NCBI GenBank assembly: GCA_946811185.2
Contig: OX328109.1
Span: 47,079,412 to 47,143,411 of the forward strand
DNA: 64,000 nucleotides
Origin: Hippopus hippopus
Taxonomy: Eukaryota; Mollusca; Bivalvia; Cardiida; Cardiidae
Direction of reading: 5' to 3'
Both the position numbers and the translations under genes were made by a program. The notes beneath the pieces were generated by a model that ran no database searches, was not told the origin of the DNA, and worked only from the letters and a program-made list of their open reading frames with translations. Shown in pieces: positions 26,051 to 41,000 of the stretch (the stretch's first letter is position 1; each line of letters opens with the position of its first letter).

Positions 26051-28999
26051 TTGCACGTACATCACCATTAAGCGCCGCGCGAAATCATAAAAAAGGACTC
26101 GGAACACTTTCTGTAGCAGACGACACTTGTTGCAAAAGTCAAACAAATGGAACCAAGCTTTTCCTTTTCTCTTACTTGTGCCACAGAAATAAGGAATCGG
26201 TTTCGCTTTTTACCCCTCACATACAGCACCATTAACCGCTACAGGAAAACTTAAAGTCGACTTGAGACACTTTCGGAAGCAACCGTTCCTGTTGCATGAA
26301 CTTTTAAGGAAAAAGAAAACTGACTTTTTCCCAGACCTTTTCTCTTAAAAACATAAAACATGAATTAATTTTCACAACTACCCGCTTCTACCTGGCAGTT
26401 TTACGTGCCCTGCCGAAACAGCCATGCGCGGCATTTGCGCGCATGCAAAGACGTGAAAGATGTAACGTGATACCAAAATTTTCCCATCAGAAACTCTTAT
26501 TCATGTCTCAAGTATGTAGAAATTGGGCAATAAAATACAATTAGAAGTAAGAATAACTAATAATAGAAATGAAAAAAATAATAAAATAAATAAAATGGCA
26601 AGGCTGAGGATCGAACATTTCACCATCAGGACCTAAAAATGCAAGTGGGCAGCAGTCTGACCCACTGCACTATACAAGCAGTTGAATATGACCTGAAAAA
26701 TTAACCTATATATATACTAGCCCCCTAACCCCTTCCACAAGGTGACGTCACAGGATTTCCAAGATGGCGCCCAAAATGGCGCCTAAAATGACCCCAATCA
26801 TAACAGAGAACAAAAAAACGACAAACAAGTGGATTTAAGGTCTTCTTTAAAGGCTGATATGTAGTCCTAGGCAAAGTGCGGTGCATGCACCATCCACACA
26901 TGCCAGAATTCGCCGACAATGGGGGAAAATTTAAGAAAACAGAGTAGCAGAAGACCTTGTAGTGGTGTTTTTCAAGCACCTACCCAGGGTTCACTCCCCT
27001 TCTTTCGATTTGCTTTTCTAGTTGAGGCCAGCTTCCATACTGCACACTGATACATTCAATATGCTAAGATGATCAATGGACAGTGAGAAATAGAAAATAG
27101 TGTCACAAGTGAATAAAAACTAGACTGGCAACTCTGTCAGTAGCAACTGCCTCCTACTGCATAAATCAAAAACAACTATAGTTTTACTTTGTATCTATTC
27201 ATACGGTGACAAGTAGCCCAGTTTCGATGACTACCGACTCATACGTGCCATTTACGCACCTGCCAAAAAAACAAAAAATTGCCTTACAGCACTTACAAAA
27301 GCAACTGATAGCTGTTGCGTAAGTCGAATATGGCAAATCAATTTTTCCCTTTTCTCGGGCCGTTTAATTGGTTTTCATGGCTATTCCACACATACGTAAT
27401 TGGTACGTGCTGCGGGAAAGCTTAAAATCAACTCGCGAGTCTTTCGCAGGCAACTGATACCTGTTGCATAAATCAAAGAAAGGGAACCAAATTATTCACT
27501 TTTCCTTTACTAGGGCCATTCTATGAAAGATTAAATCCATTTTGGTGACCGTGTAAGTCATAAGTTGATTTTATGTTTTCGCACGTACATCACCATTAAG
27601 CGCCGCGCGAAATCATAAAAAAGGACTCGGAACACTTTCTGTAGCAGATGACACTTGTTGCAAAAGTCAAACAAATGGAACCAAGCTTTTCCTTTTCTCT
27701 TACTTGTGCCACAGAAATAAGGAATCGGTTTCGCTTTTTACCCCTCACATACAGCACCATTAACCACTACAGGAAAACTAAAAGTCGACTTGAGACACTT
27801 TCGGAAGCAACCGTTCCTGTTGCATGAACTTTTAAGGAAAAAGAAAACTGACTTTTTCCCAGACCTTTTCTCTTAAAAACATAAAACATGAATTCATTTT
27901 GACAACTACCCGCTTGTACCTGGCAGTTTTACGTGCCGTGCCAAAACAGCCATGCGCGCCATTTCCGCGCATGCAAAGACGTAAAAGATGTATCATGATA
28001 CCAAAATTTTCCCATCAGAAACAAGTATGTAGAAATTGGGCAATAAAATACAATTAGATGTAAGAATAACTAATAATAGAAATGAAAAAAATAATAAAAT
28101 AAATAAAATGGCAAGGCTGAGGATCGAACATTTGACCATCAGGACCTAAAAATGCAAGTGGGCAGCAGTCTGACCCACTGCACTATACAAGCAGTTGAAT
28201 ATGACCTGAAAAATTAACCTATATATATACTAGCCCCCTAACCCCTTCCACAAGGTGACGTCACAGGATTTCCAAGATGGCGCCCAAAATGGCGCCTAAA
28301 ATGACCCCAATCATAACAGAGAACAAAAAAACGACAAACAAGTGGATTTAAGGTCTTCTTTAAAGGCTGATATGTAGTCCTAGGCAAAGTGCTATGCATG
28401 CACCATCCACACATGCCAGAATTCGCCGACAATGGGCGAACATTTAAGAAAACAGAGTAGCAGAAGACCTTGTAGTGGTGTTTTTCAAGCACCTACCCAC
28501 GGTTCACTCCCCTTGATTCGATTTGCTTTTCTAGTTGAGGCCAGCTTCCATACTGCACACTGATACATTCAATATGCTAAGATGATCAATGGACAGTGAG
28601 AAACAGAAAATAGTGTCACAAGTGAATAAAAACTAGACTGGCAACTCTATCAGTAGCAACTGCCTCCTACTGCATAAATCAAAAACAACTATAGTTTTAC
28701 TTTGTATCTCTTCATATGGTGACAAGTAGCCCAGTTTCGATGACTACCGACTCATACGTGCCATTTACGCACCTGCGAAAAACACAAAAAATTGACTTAC
28801 AGCACTTACAAAAGCAACTGATAGCTGTTGCGTAAGTCGAATATGGCAAATCAATTTTTCCCTTTTCTCGGGCCGTTTAATTGGTTTTCATGGCTATTCC
28901 ACACATACGTAATTGGTACGTGCTGCGGGAAAGCTTAAAATCAACTCGCGAGTCTTTCGCAGGCAACTGATACCTGTTGCAGAAATCAAAGAAAGGGAA

Positions 29000-31900
29000 C
29001 CAAATTATTCACTTTTCCTTTACTAGGGCCATTCTATGAAAGATTAAATCCATTTTGGTGACCGTGTAAGTCATAAGTTGATTTTATGTTTTCGCACGTA
29101 CATCACCATTAAGCGCCGCGCGAAATCATAAAAAAGGACTCGGAACACTTTCTGTAGCAGACGACACTTGTTGCAAAAGTCTAACAAATGGAACCAAGCT
29201 TTTCCTTTTCTCTTACTTGTGCCACAGAAATAAGGAATTGGTTTCGCTTTTTACCCCTCACATACAGCACCATTAACCGCTACGGGAAAACTTAAAGTCG
29301 ACTTGAGACACTTTCGGAAGCAACCGTTCCTGTTGCATGAACTTTTAAGGAAAAAGAAAACTGACTTTTTCCCAGACCTTTTCTCTTAAAAACATAAAAC
29401 ATGAATTCATTTTCACAACTACCCGCTTTTACCTGGCAGTTTTACGTGCCGTGCCGAAACAGCCATGCACCCGATTTTCGCGCATGCAAAGACGTGAAAG
29501 ATGTAACGTGATACCAAAATTTTCCCATCAGAAACTCTTATTCATGTTTGAAGTATGTAGAAATTGGGCAATAAAATACAATTAGAAGTAAGAATAACTA
29601 ATAATAGAAATGAAAAAAATAATAAAATAAATAAAATGGCAAGGCTGAGGATCGAACATTTGACCATCAGGACCTAAAAATGCAAGTGGGCAGCAGTCTG
29701 ACCCACTGCACTATACAAGCAGTTGAATATGACCTGAAAAATTAACCTATATATATACTAGCCCCCTAACCCCTTCCACAAGGTGACGTCACAGGATTTC
29801 CAAGATGGCGCCCAAAATGGCGCCTAAAATGACCCCAATCATAACAGAGAACAAAAAAACGACAAACAAGTGGATTTAAGGTCTTCTTTAAAGGCTGATA
29901 TGTAGTCCTAGGCAAAGTGCTATGCATGCACCATCCACACATGCCAGAATTCGCCGACAATGGGCGAAAATTTAAGAAAACAGAGTAGCAGAAGACCTTG
30001 TAGTGGTGTTTTTCAAGCACCTACCCAGGGTTCACTCCCCTTCATTCGATTTGCTTTTCTAGTTGAGGCCAGCTTCCATACTGCGCACTGATACATTCAA
30101 TATGCTAAGATGATCAATGGACAGTGAGAAACAGAAAATAGTGTCACAAGTGAATAAAAACTAGACTGGCAACTCTATCAGTAGCAACTGCCTCCTACTG
30201 CATAAATCAAAAAGAACTATATTTTTACTTTCTATCTATTCATACGGTGACAAGTAGCCCAGTTTCGATGACTACCGACTCATACGTGCAATTTACGCAC
30301 CTGCCAAAAACACAAAAAATTGACTTACAGCACTTACAAAAGCAACTGATAGCTGTTGCGTAAGTCGAATATGACAAATCAATTTTTCCCTTTTCTCGGG
30401 CCGTTTAATTGGTTTTCATGGCTATTCCACACATACGTAATTGGTACGTGCTGCGAGAAAGCTTAAAATCAACTCGCGAGTCTTTCGGAGGCAACCGATA
30501 CCTGTTGCAGAAATCAAAGAAATGGAACCAAATTATTCACTTTTCCTTTACTAGGGCCATTCTATGAAAGATTAAATCCATTTTGGTGACCGTGTAAGTC
30601 ATAAGTTGATTTTATGTTTTCGCACGTATATCACCATTAAGCGCCGCGCGAAATCATAAAAAAGGACTCAGAACAATTTCTGTAGCAGACGACACTTGTT
30701 GCAAAAGTCAAACAAATGGAATCAAGCTTTTCCTTTTCTCTTACTTGTGCCACAGAAATAAGGAATCGGTTTCGCTTTTTACCCCTCACATACAGCACCA
30801 TTAACCACTACAGGAAAACTTAAAGTCGACTTGATACACTTTCGGAAGCAACCGTTCCTGTTGCATGAACTTTTAAGGAAAAAGAAAACTGACTTTTTCC
30901 CAGACCTTTTCTCTTAAAAACATAAAACATCAATTAATTTTGACAACTACCCGCTTGTACCTGGCAGTTTTACGTGCCGTGCCGAAACAGCCATGCGCGC
31001 CATTTGCGCGCATGCAAAGACGTAAAAGATGTAACGTGATACCAAAATTTTCCCATCAGAAACTCTTATTCATGTTTGACGTATGTAGAAATTGGGCAAT
31101 AAAATACAATTAGATGTAAGAATAACTAATAATAGAAATGAAAAAAATAATAAAATAAATAAAATGGCAAGGCTGAGGATCGAACATTTGACCATCAGGA
31201 CCTAAAAATGCAAGTGGGCAGCAGTCTGACCCACTGCACTATACAAGCAGTTGAATATTACCTGAAAAATTAACCTATATATATACTAGCCCCCTAACCC
31301 CTTCCACAAGGTGATGTCACAGGATTTCCAAGATGGCGCCCAAAATGGCGCCTAAAATGACCCCAATCATAACAGAGAACAAAAAAACGACAAACAAGTG
31401 GATTTAAGGTCTTCTTTAAAGGCTGATATGTAGTCCTAGGCAAAGTGCTATGCATGCACCATCCACACATGCCAGAATTCGCCGACAATGGGCGAAAATT
31501 TAAGAAAACAGAGTAGCAGAAGACCTTGTAGTGGTGTTTTTCAAGCACCTACCCACGGTTCACTCCCCTTGATTCGATTTGCTTTTCTAGTTGAGGCCAG
31601 CTTCCATACTGCACACTGATACATTCAATATTCTAAGATGATCAATGGACAGTGAGAAACAGAAAATAGTGTCACAAGTGAATGAAAACTAGACTGGCAA
31701 CACTGTCAGTAGCAACTGCCTCCTACTGCATAAATCAAAAAGAACTATATTTCTACTTTGTATCTATTCATACAGTGACAAGTAGCCCAGTTTCGATGAC
31801 TACCGACTCATACGTGCCATTTACGCACCTGCCAAAAACACAAAAAATTGACTTACAGCACTTACAAAAGCAACTGATAGCTGTTGCGTAAGTCGAATAT

Positions 31901-32000
31901 GGCAAATCAATTTTTCCCTTTTCTCGGGCCGTTTAATTGGTTTTCATGGCTATTCCACACATACGTAATTGGTACGTGCTGCGGGAAAGCTTAAAATCAA
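29000..32000. repeat. Dimeric tandem duplication E (partner 32,056-35,055, offset 2 units)
   Basis: A two-unit block repeats immediately next to itself. Shared variants are gtctaacaaatgg, gctacgggaaaac, catgcacccgat, aacatcaattaat and gtttgacgtatg, with an offset of 3,056 bp. Very few differences separate the copies (for example ttcgcagg at 32,010 versus ttcggagg at 35,066), so this is probably among the most recent duplications. Confidence 0.8.
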
Positions 32001-35000
32001 CTCGCGAGTCTTTCGCAGGCAACTGATACCTGTTGCAGAAATCAAAGAAAGGGAACCAAATTATTCACTTTTCCTTTACTAGGGCCATTCTATGAAAGAT
32101 TAAATCCATTTTGGTGACCGTGTAAGTCATAAGTTGATTTTATGTTTTCGCACGTACATCACCATTAAGCGCCGCGCGAAATCATAAAAAAGGACTCGGA
32201 ACACTTTCTGTAGCAGACGACACTTTTTGCAAAAGTCTAACAAATGGAACCAAGCTTTTCCTTTTCTCTTACTTGTTCCACAGAAATAAGGAATTGGTTT
32301 CGCTTTTTACCCCTCACATACAGCACCATTAACCGCTACGGGAAAACTTAAAGTCGACTTGAGACACTTTCGGAAGCAACCGTTCCTGTTGCATGAACTT
32401 TTAAGGAAAAAGAAAACTGACTTTTTCCCAGACCTTTTCTCTTAAAAACATAAAACATGAATTCATTTTCACAACTACCCGCTTTTACCTGGCAGTTTTA
32501 CGTGCCGTGCCGAAACAGCCATGCACCCGATTTGCGCGCATGCAAAGACGTGAAAGATGTAACGTGATACCAAAATTTTCCCATCAGAAACTCTTATTCA
32601 TGTTTGAAGTATGTAGAAATTGGGCAATAAAATACAATTAGAAGTAAGAATAACTAATAATAGAAATGAAAAAAATAATAAAATAAATAAAATGGCAAGG
32701 CTGAGGATCGAACATTTGACCATCAGGACCTAAAAATGCAAGTGGGCAGCAGTCTGACCCACTGCACTATACAAGCAGTTGAATATTACCTGAAAAATTA
32801 ACCTATATATATACTAGCCCCCTAACCCCTTCCACAAGGTGACGTCACAGGATTTCCAAGATGGCGCCCAAAATGGCGCCTAAAATGACCCCAATCATAA
32901 CAGAGAACAAAAAAACGACAAACAAGTGGATTTAAGGTCTTCTTTAAAGGCTGATATGTAGTCCTAGGCAAAGTGCTATGCATGCACCATCCACACATGC
33001 CAGAATTCGCCGACAATGGGCGAAAATTTAAGAAAACAGAGTAGCAGAAGACCTTGTAGTGGTGTTTTTCAAGCACCTACCCAGGGTTCACTCCCCTTCA
33101 TTCGATTTGCTTTTCTAGTTGAGGCCAGCTTCCATACTGCACACTGATACATTCAATATGCTAAGATGATCAATGGACAGTGAGAAACAGAAAATAGTGT
33201 CACAAGTGAATAAAAACTAGACTGGCAACTCTATCAGTAGCAACTGCCTCCTACTGCATAAATCAAAAAGAACTATATTTTTACTTTCTATCTATTCATA
33301 TGGTGACAAGTAGCCCAGTTTCGATGACTACCGACTCATACGTGCAATTTACGCACCTGCCAAAAACACAAAAAATTGACTTACAGCACTTACAAAAGCA
33401 ACTGATAGCTGTTGCGTAAGTCGAATATGACAAATCAATTTTTCCCTTTTCTCGGGCCGTTTAATTGGTTTTCATGGCTATTCCACACATACGTAATTGG
33501 TACGTGCTGCGGGAAAGCTTAAAATCAACTCGCGAGTCTTTCGGAGGCAACCGATACCTGTTGCAGAAATCAAAGAAATGGAACCAAATTATTCACTTTT
33601 CCTTTACTAGGGCCATTCTATGAAAGATTAAATCCATTTTGGTGACCGTGTAAGTCATAAGTTGATTTTATGTTTTCGCACGTATATCACCATTAAGCGC
33701 CGCGCGAAATCATAAAAAAGGACTCGGAACAATTTCTGTAGCAGACGACACTTGTTGCAAAAGTCAAACAAATGGAATCAAGCTTTTCCTTTTCTCTTAC
33801 TTGTGCCACAGAAATAAGGAATCGGTTTCGCTTTTTACCCCTCACATACAGCACCATTAACCACTACAGGAAAACTTAAAGTCGACTTGATACACTTTCG
33901 GAAGCAACCGTTCCTGTTGCATGAACTTTTAAGGAAAAAGAAAACTGACTTTTTCCCAGACCTTTTCTCTTAAAAACATAAAACATCAATTAATTTTGAC
34001 AACTACCCGCTTGTACCTGGCAGTTTTACGTGCCGTGCCGAAACAGCCATGCGCGCCATTTGCGCGCATGCAAAGACGTAAAAGATGTAACGTGATACCA
34101 AAATTTTCCCATCAGAAACTCTTATTCATGTTTGACGTATGTAGAAATTGGGCAATAAAATACAATTAGATGTAAGAATAACTAATAATAGAAATGAAAA
34201 AAATAATAAAATAAATAAAATGGCAAGGCTGAGGATCGAACATTTGACCATCAGGACCTAAAAATGCAAGTGGGCAGCAGTCTGACCCACTGCACTATAC
34301 AAGCAGTTGAATATTACCTGAAAAATTAACCTATATATATACTAGCCCCCTAACCCCTTCCACAAGGTGATGTCACAGGATTTCCAAGATGGCGCCCAAA
34401 ATGGCGCCTAAAATGACCCCAATCATAACAGAGAACAAAAAAACGACAAACAAGTGGATTTAAGGTCTTCTTTAAAGGCTGATATGTAGTCCTAGGCAAA
34501 GTGCTATGCATGCACCATCCACACATGCCAGAATTCGCCGACAATGGGCGAAAATTTAAGAAAACAGAGTAGCAGAAGACCTTGTAGTGGTGTTTTTCAA
34601 GCACCTACCCACGGTTCACTCCCCTTGATTCGATTTGCTTTTCTAGTTGAGGCCAGCTTCCATACTGCACACTGATACATTCAATATTCTAAGATGATCA
34701 ATGGACAGTGAGAAACAGAAAATAGTGTCACAAGTGAATGAAAACTAGACTGGCAACACTGTCAGTAGCAACTGCCTCCTACTGCATAAATCAAAAAGAA
34801 CTATATTTCTACTTTGTATCTATTCATACAGTGACAAGTAGCCCAGTTTCGATGACTACCGACTCATACGTGCCATTTACGCACCTGCCAAAAACACAAA
34901 AAATTGACTTACAGCACTTACAAAAGCAACTGATAGCTGTTGCGTAAGTCGAATATGGCAAATCAATTTTTCCCTTTTCTCGGGCCGTTTAATTGGTTTT

Positions 35001-38000
35001 CATGGCTATTCCACACATACGTAATTGGTACGTGCTGCGGGAAAGCTTAAAATCAACTCGCGAGTCTTTCGGAGGCAACTGATACCTGTTGCAGAAATCA
35101 AAGAAAGGGAACCAAATTATTCACTTTTCCTTTACTAGGGCCATTCTATGAAAGATTAAATCCATTTTGGTGACCGTGTAAGTCATAAGTTGATTTTATG
35201 TTTTCGCACGTACATCACCATTAAGCGCCGTGCGAAATCATAAAAAAGGACTCGGAACACTTTCTGTAGCAGACAACACTTGTTGCAAAAGTCAAACAAA
35301 TGGAACCAAGCTTTTCCTTTTCTCTTACTTGTGCCACAGAAATAAGGAATCGGTTTCGCTTTTTACCCCTCACATACAGCACCATTAACCGCTACAGGAA
35401 AACTTAAAGTCGACTTGAGACACTTTCGGAAGCAACCGTTCCTGTTGCATGAACTTTTAAGGAAAAAGAAAACTGACTTTTTCCCAGACCTTTTCTCTTA
35501 AAAACATAAAACATGAATTAATTTTGACAACTACCCGCTTGTACCTGGCAGTGTTACGTGCCGTCCCGAAACAGCCATGCGCGCCATTTGCGCGCATGCA
35601 AAGACGTAAAAGATGTAACGTGATACCAAAATTTTCCCATCAGAAACTCTTATTCATGTTTGAAGTATGTAGAAATTGGGCAATAAAATACAATTAGATG
35701 TAAGAATAACTAATAATAGAAATGAAAAAAATAATAAAATAAATAAAATGGCAAGGCTGAGGATCGAACATTTGACCATCAGGACCTAAAAATGCAAGTG
35801 GGCAGCAGTCTGACCCACTGCACTATACAAGCAGTTGAATATGACCTGAAAATTAACCTATATATATACTAGCCCCCTAACCCCTTCCACAAGGTGACGT
35901 CACAGGATTTCCAAGATGGCGCCCAAAATGGCTCCTAAAATGACCCCAATCATAACAGAGAACAAAAAAACGACAAACAAGTGGATTTAAGGTCTTCTTT
36001 AAAGGCTGATATGTAGTCCTAGGCAAAGTGCTATGCATGCACCATCCACACATGCCAGAATTCGCCGACAATGGGCGAAAATTTAAGAAAACAGAGTAGC
36101 AGAAGACCTTGTAGTGGTGTTTTTCAGGCACCTACCCAGGTTCACTCCCCTTGATTCGATTTGCTTTTCTAGTTGAGGCCAGCTTCCATACTGCACACTG
36201 ATACATTCAATATGCTAAGATGATCAATGGACAGTGAGAAACAGAAAATAGTGTCACAAGTGAATGAAAACTAGACTGGCAACACTGTCAGTAGCAACTG
36301 CCTCCTACTGCATAAATGAAAAATAACTATATCTTTACTTTGTATCTATTCATACGGTGACAAGTAGCCCAGTTTCGATGACTACCGACTCATACGTGCC
36401 ATTTACGCATCAGCCAAAAACACTAAAAAGTGACTTACAGCATTTACAAAGGCAACTGATAGCTGTTGCGTAAGTCGAATATGGCAAATCAATTTTTCCC
36501 TTTTCTCGGGCCGTTTAATTGGTTTTTATGGCTATTCCACACATACGTAATTGGTACGTGCTGCGGGAAAGCTTAAAATCAACTCGCGAGTCTTTCGGAG
36601 GCAACTGATACCTGTTGCAGAAATCAAAGAAAGGGAACCAAATTATTCACTTTTCCTTTACTAGGGCCATTCTATGAAAGATTAAATCCATTTTGGTGAC
36701 CGTGTAAGTCATAAGTTGATTTTATGTTTTCGCACGTACATCAGCATTAAGCGCCGCGCGAACTCATAAAAAAGGACTTGGAACACTTTCTGTAGCAGAC
36801 GACACTTGTTGCTAAAGTCAAACAAATGGAACCAAACTTTTCCTTTTCTCTTCTTTGTGCCACAGAAATAAGGAATTGGTTTTGCTTTTTACCCCTCACA
36901 TACAGCACCATTAACCGCTACAGGAAAACTTAAAGTCGACTTGAGACACTTTCGGAAGCAACTGTTCCTGTTGCATGAACTTTTAAGGAAAAAGAAAAGT
37001 GACTTTTTCCTAGACCTTTTCTCTTAAAAACATAAAACATGAATTAATTTTCACAAGTACCCGCTTGTACCTGGCAGTTTTACATGCCATGCCGAAACAG
37101 CCATGCACGCCATTTGCGCGCATGCAAAGACATAAAAGATGTAACGTGATACCAAAATTTTATCATTAGAAACTCTTATTCATGTTTGAAGTATGTAGAA
37201 ATTGAGCAATAAAATACAATTAGATGTAAGAATAACTAATAATAGAAATGAAAAAAATAATAAAATAAATAAAATGGCAAGGCTGAGGATCGAATATTTG
37301 ACCATCAGGACCTAAAAATGCTAGTGGGCAGCAGTCTGACCCACTGCACTATACAAGCAGTTGAATATTACCTGAAAAATTAACCTATATATATACTAGC
37401 CCCCTAACCCCTTCCACAAGGTGACATCACAGGATTTCCAAGATGGCGCCCAAAATGGCGCCTAAAATGAACCCAATCATAACAGAGAACAAAAAAACGA
37501 CAAACAAGTGGATTTAAGGTCTTCTTTAAAGGCTGATATGTAGTCCTTGGCAAAGTGCTATGCATGCACCATCCACACATGCCAGAATTCGCCGACAATG
37601 GGCGAAAATTTAAGAAAACAGAGTAGCAGAAGACCTTGTAGTGGTGTTTTTCAAGCACCTACCCAGGGTTCACTCCTCTTGATTCGATTTGCTTTTCTAG
37701 TTGAGGCCAGCTTCCATACTGCACACTGATACATTCAATATGCTAATATGATCAATGGACAGTGAGAAACAGAAAATAGTGTCACAAGTGAATAAAAACT
37801 AGACTGGCAACTCTGTCAGTAGCAACTGCCTCCTACTGCATAAATCAAAAAGAACTATATTTCTACTTTGTATCTATTCATACGGTGACAAGTAGCGAAG
37901 TTTCGATGACTACCGACTCATACGTGCAATTTACACACCTGCGAAAAACACAAAAAATTGACTTACAGCACTTACAAAAGCAACTGATAGCTGTTGCGTA

Positions 38001-41000
38001 AGCCGAATATGGCAAATCAATTTTTCCCTTTTCTCGGGCCGTTTAATTGGTTTTTATGGCTATTCCACACATACGTAATTGGTACGTGCTGCGGGAAAGC
38101 TTAAAATCAACTCGCGAGTCTTTCGCAGGCAACTGATACCTGTTGCAGAAATCAAAGAAAGGGAACCAAATTATTCACTTTTCCTTTACTAGGGCCATTC
38201 TATGAAAGATTAAATCCATTTTGGTGACCGTGTAAGTCATAAGTTGATTTTATGTTTTCGCACGTACATCACCATTAAGCACCACGCGAAATCATAAAAA
38301 AGGACTCGGAACAATTTCTGTAGCAGACGACACTTGTTGCAAAAGTCAAACAAATGGAACCAAGCTTTTCCTTTTCTCTTACTTGTGCCACAGAAATAAG
38401 GAATCGGTTTCGCTTTTTACCCCTCACATACAGCACCATTAACCGCTACAGGAAAACTTAAAGTCGACTTGAGACACTTTCGGAAGCAACCGTTCCTGTT
38501 GCATGAACTTTTAAGGAAAAAGAAAACTGACTTTTTCCCAGACCTTTTCTCTTAAAAACATAAAACATGAATTAATTTTGACAACTACCCGCTTGTACCT
38601 GGCAGTTTTACGTGCCGTGCCGAAACAGCCATGCGCGCCATTTGCGCGCATGCAAAGATGTAAAAGATGTAACGTGATACCAAAATTTTCCCATCAGAAA
38701 CTCTTATTCATGTTTGAAGTATGTAGAAATTGGGCAATAAAATACAATTAGATGTAAGAATAACTAATAATAGAAATGAAAAAAATAATAAAATAAATAA
38801 AATGGCAAGGCTGAGGATCGAACATTTGACCATCAGGACCTAAAAATGCAAGTGGGCAGCAGTCTGACCCACTGCACTATACAAGCAGTTGAATATGACC
38901 TGAAAAATTAACCTATATATATACTAGCCCCCTAACCCCTTCCACAAGGTGACGTCACAGGATTTCCAAGATGGCGCCCAAAATGGCGCCTAAAATGACC
39001 CCAATCATAACAGATAACAAAAAAACGACAAACAAGTGGATTTAAGGTCTTCTTTAAAGGCTGATATGTAGTCCTTGGCAAAGTGCTATGCATGCACCAT
39101 CCACACATGCCAGAAATCGCCGACAATGGGCGAAAATTTAAGAAAACAGAGTAGCAGAAGACCTTGTAGTGGTGTTTTTCAAGCACCTACCCAGGGTTCA
39201 CTCCCCTTGATTGGATTTGCTTTTCTAGTTGAGGCCAGCTTCCATACTGCACACTGATACATTCAATATTTTAAGATGATCAATGGACAGTGAGAAACAG
39301 AAAATAGTGTCACAAGTGAATAAAAACTAGACTGGCAACTCTGTCAGTAGTAATTGCCTCCTACTGCATAAATCAAAAATAACTATATTTTTACTTTGTA
39401 TCTATTCATACGGTGACAAGTAGCCCAGTTTCGATGACTACCGACTCATACGTGCCATTTACGCACCTGCCAAAAACACAAAAAATTGACTTACAGCACT
39501 TACAAAAGCAACTGATAGCTGTTGCGTAAGTCGAATATGGCAAATCAATTTTTCCCTTTTCTCGGGCCGTTTAATTGGTTTTCATGGCTATTCCACACAT
39601 ACGTAATTGGTACGTGCTGCGGGAAAGCTTAAAATCATCTTGCGAGTCTTTCGGAGGCAACCTATACCTGTTGCAGAAATCAAAGAAAGGGAACCAAATT
39701 ATTCACTTTTCCTTTACTAGGGCCATTCTATGAAAGATTAAATTCATTTTGGTGACCGTGTAAGTCATAAGTTGATTTTATGTTTTTGCACGTACATCAG
39801 CATTAAGCGCCGCGCGAAATCATAAAAAAGGACTCGGAACACTTTCTGTAGCAGATGACACTTGTTGCAAAAGTCAAACAAATGGAACCAAGCTTTTCCT
39901 TTTCTCTTACTTGTGCCACAGAAATAAGGAATCGGTTTTGCTTTTTACCCCTCACATACAGCACCATTTACCGCTACAGGAAAACTTAAAGTCGACTTGA
40001 GACACTTTCGGAAGCAACCGTTCCTGTTGCATGAACTTTTAAGGAAAAAGAAAACTGACTTTTTCCCAGACCTTTTCTCTTAAAAACATAAAACATGAAT
40101 TAATTTTGACAACTACCCGCTTGTACCTGGCAGTGTTACGTGCCGTCCCGAAACAGCCATGCACGCCATTTGCGCGTATGCAAAGACGTAAAAGATGTAA
40201 CGTGATACCAAAATTTTCCCATCAGAAACTCTTATTCATGTTTGAAGTATGTAGAAATTGGGCAATAAAATACAATTACATGTCAGAATAACTAATAAGA
40301 GAAATGAAAAAAATAATAAAATAAATAAAATGGCAAGGCTGAGGATCGAACATTTGACCATCAGGACCTAAAAATGCAAGTGGGCAGCAGTCTGACCCAC
40401 TGCACTATACAAGCAGTTGAATATGACCTGAAAATTAACCTATATATATACTAGCCCCCTAACCCCTTCCACAAGGTGACGTCACAGGATTTCCAAGATG
40501 GCGCCCAAAATGGCTCCTAAAATGACCCCAATCATAACAGAGAACAAAAAAACGACAAACAAGTGGATTTAAGGTCTTCTTTAAAGGCTGATATGTAGTC
40601 CTAGGCAAAGTGCTATGCATGCACCATCCACACATGCCAGAATTCGCCGACAATGGGCGAAAATTTAAGAAAACAGAGTAGAAGACGACCTTGTAGTGGT
40701 GTTTTTCAAGCACCTACCCAGGTTCACTCCCCTTGATTCGATTTGCTTTTCTAGTTGAGGCCAGCTTCCATACTGCACACTGATACATTCAATATGCTAA
40801 GATGATCAATGGACAGTGAGAAACAGAAAATAGTGTCACAAGTGAATAAAAACTAGACTGGCAACTCTGTCAGTAGCAACTGCCTCCTACTACATAAATC
40901 AAAAAGAACTATATTTTTACTTTGTATCTATTCATACGGTGACAAGTAGCCCAGTTTCGATGACTACCGACTCATACGTGCCATTTACGCACCTGCCAAA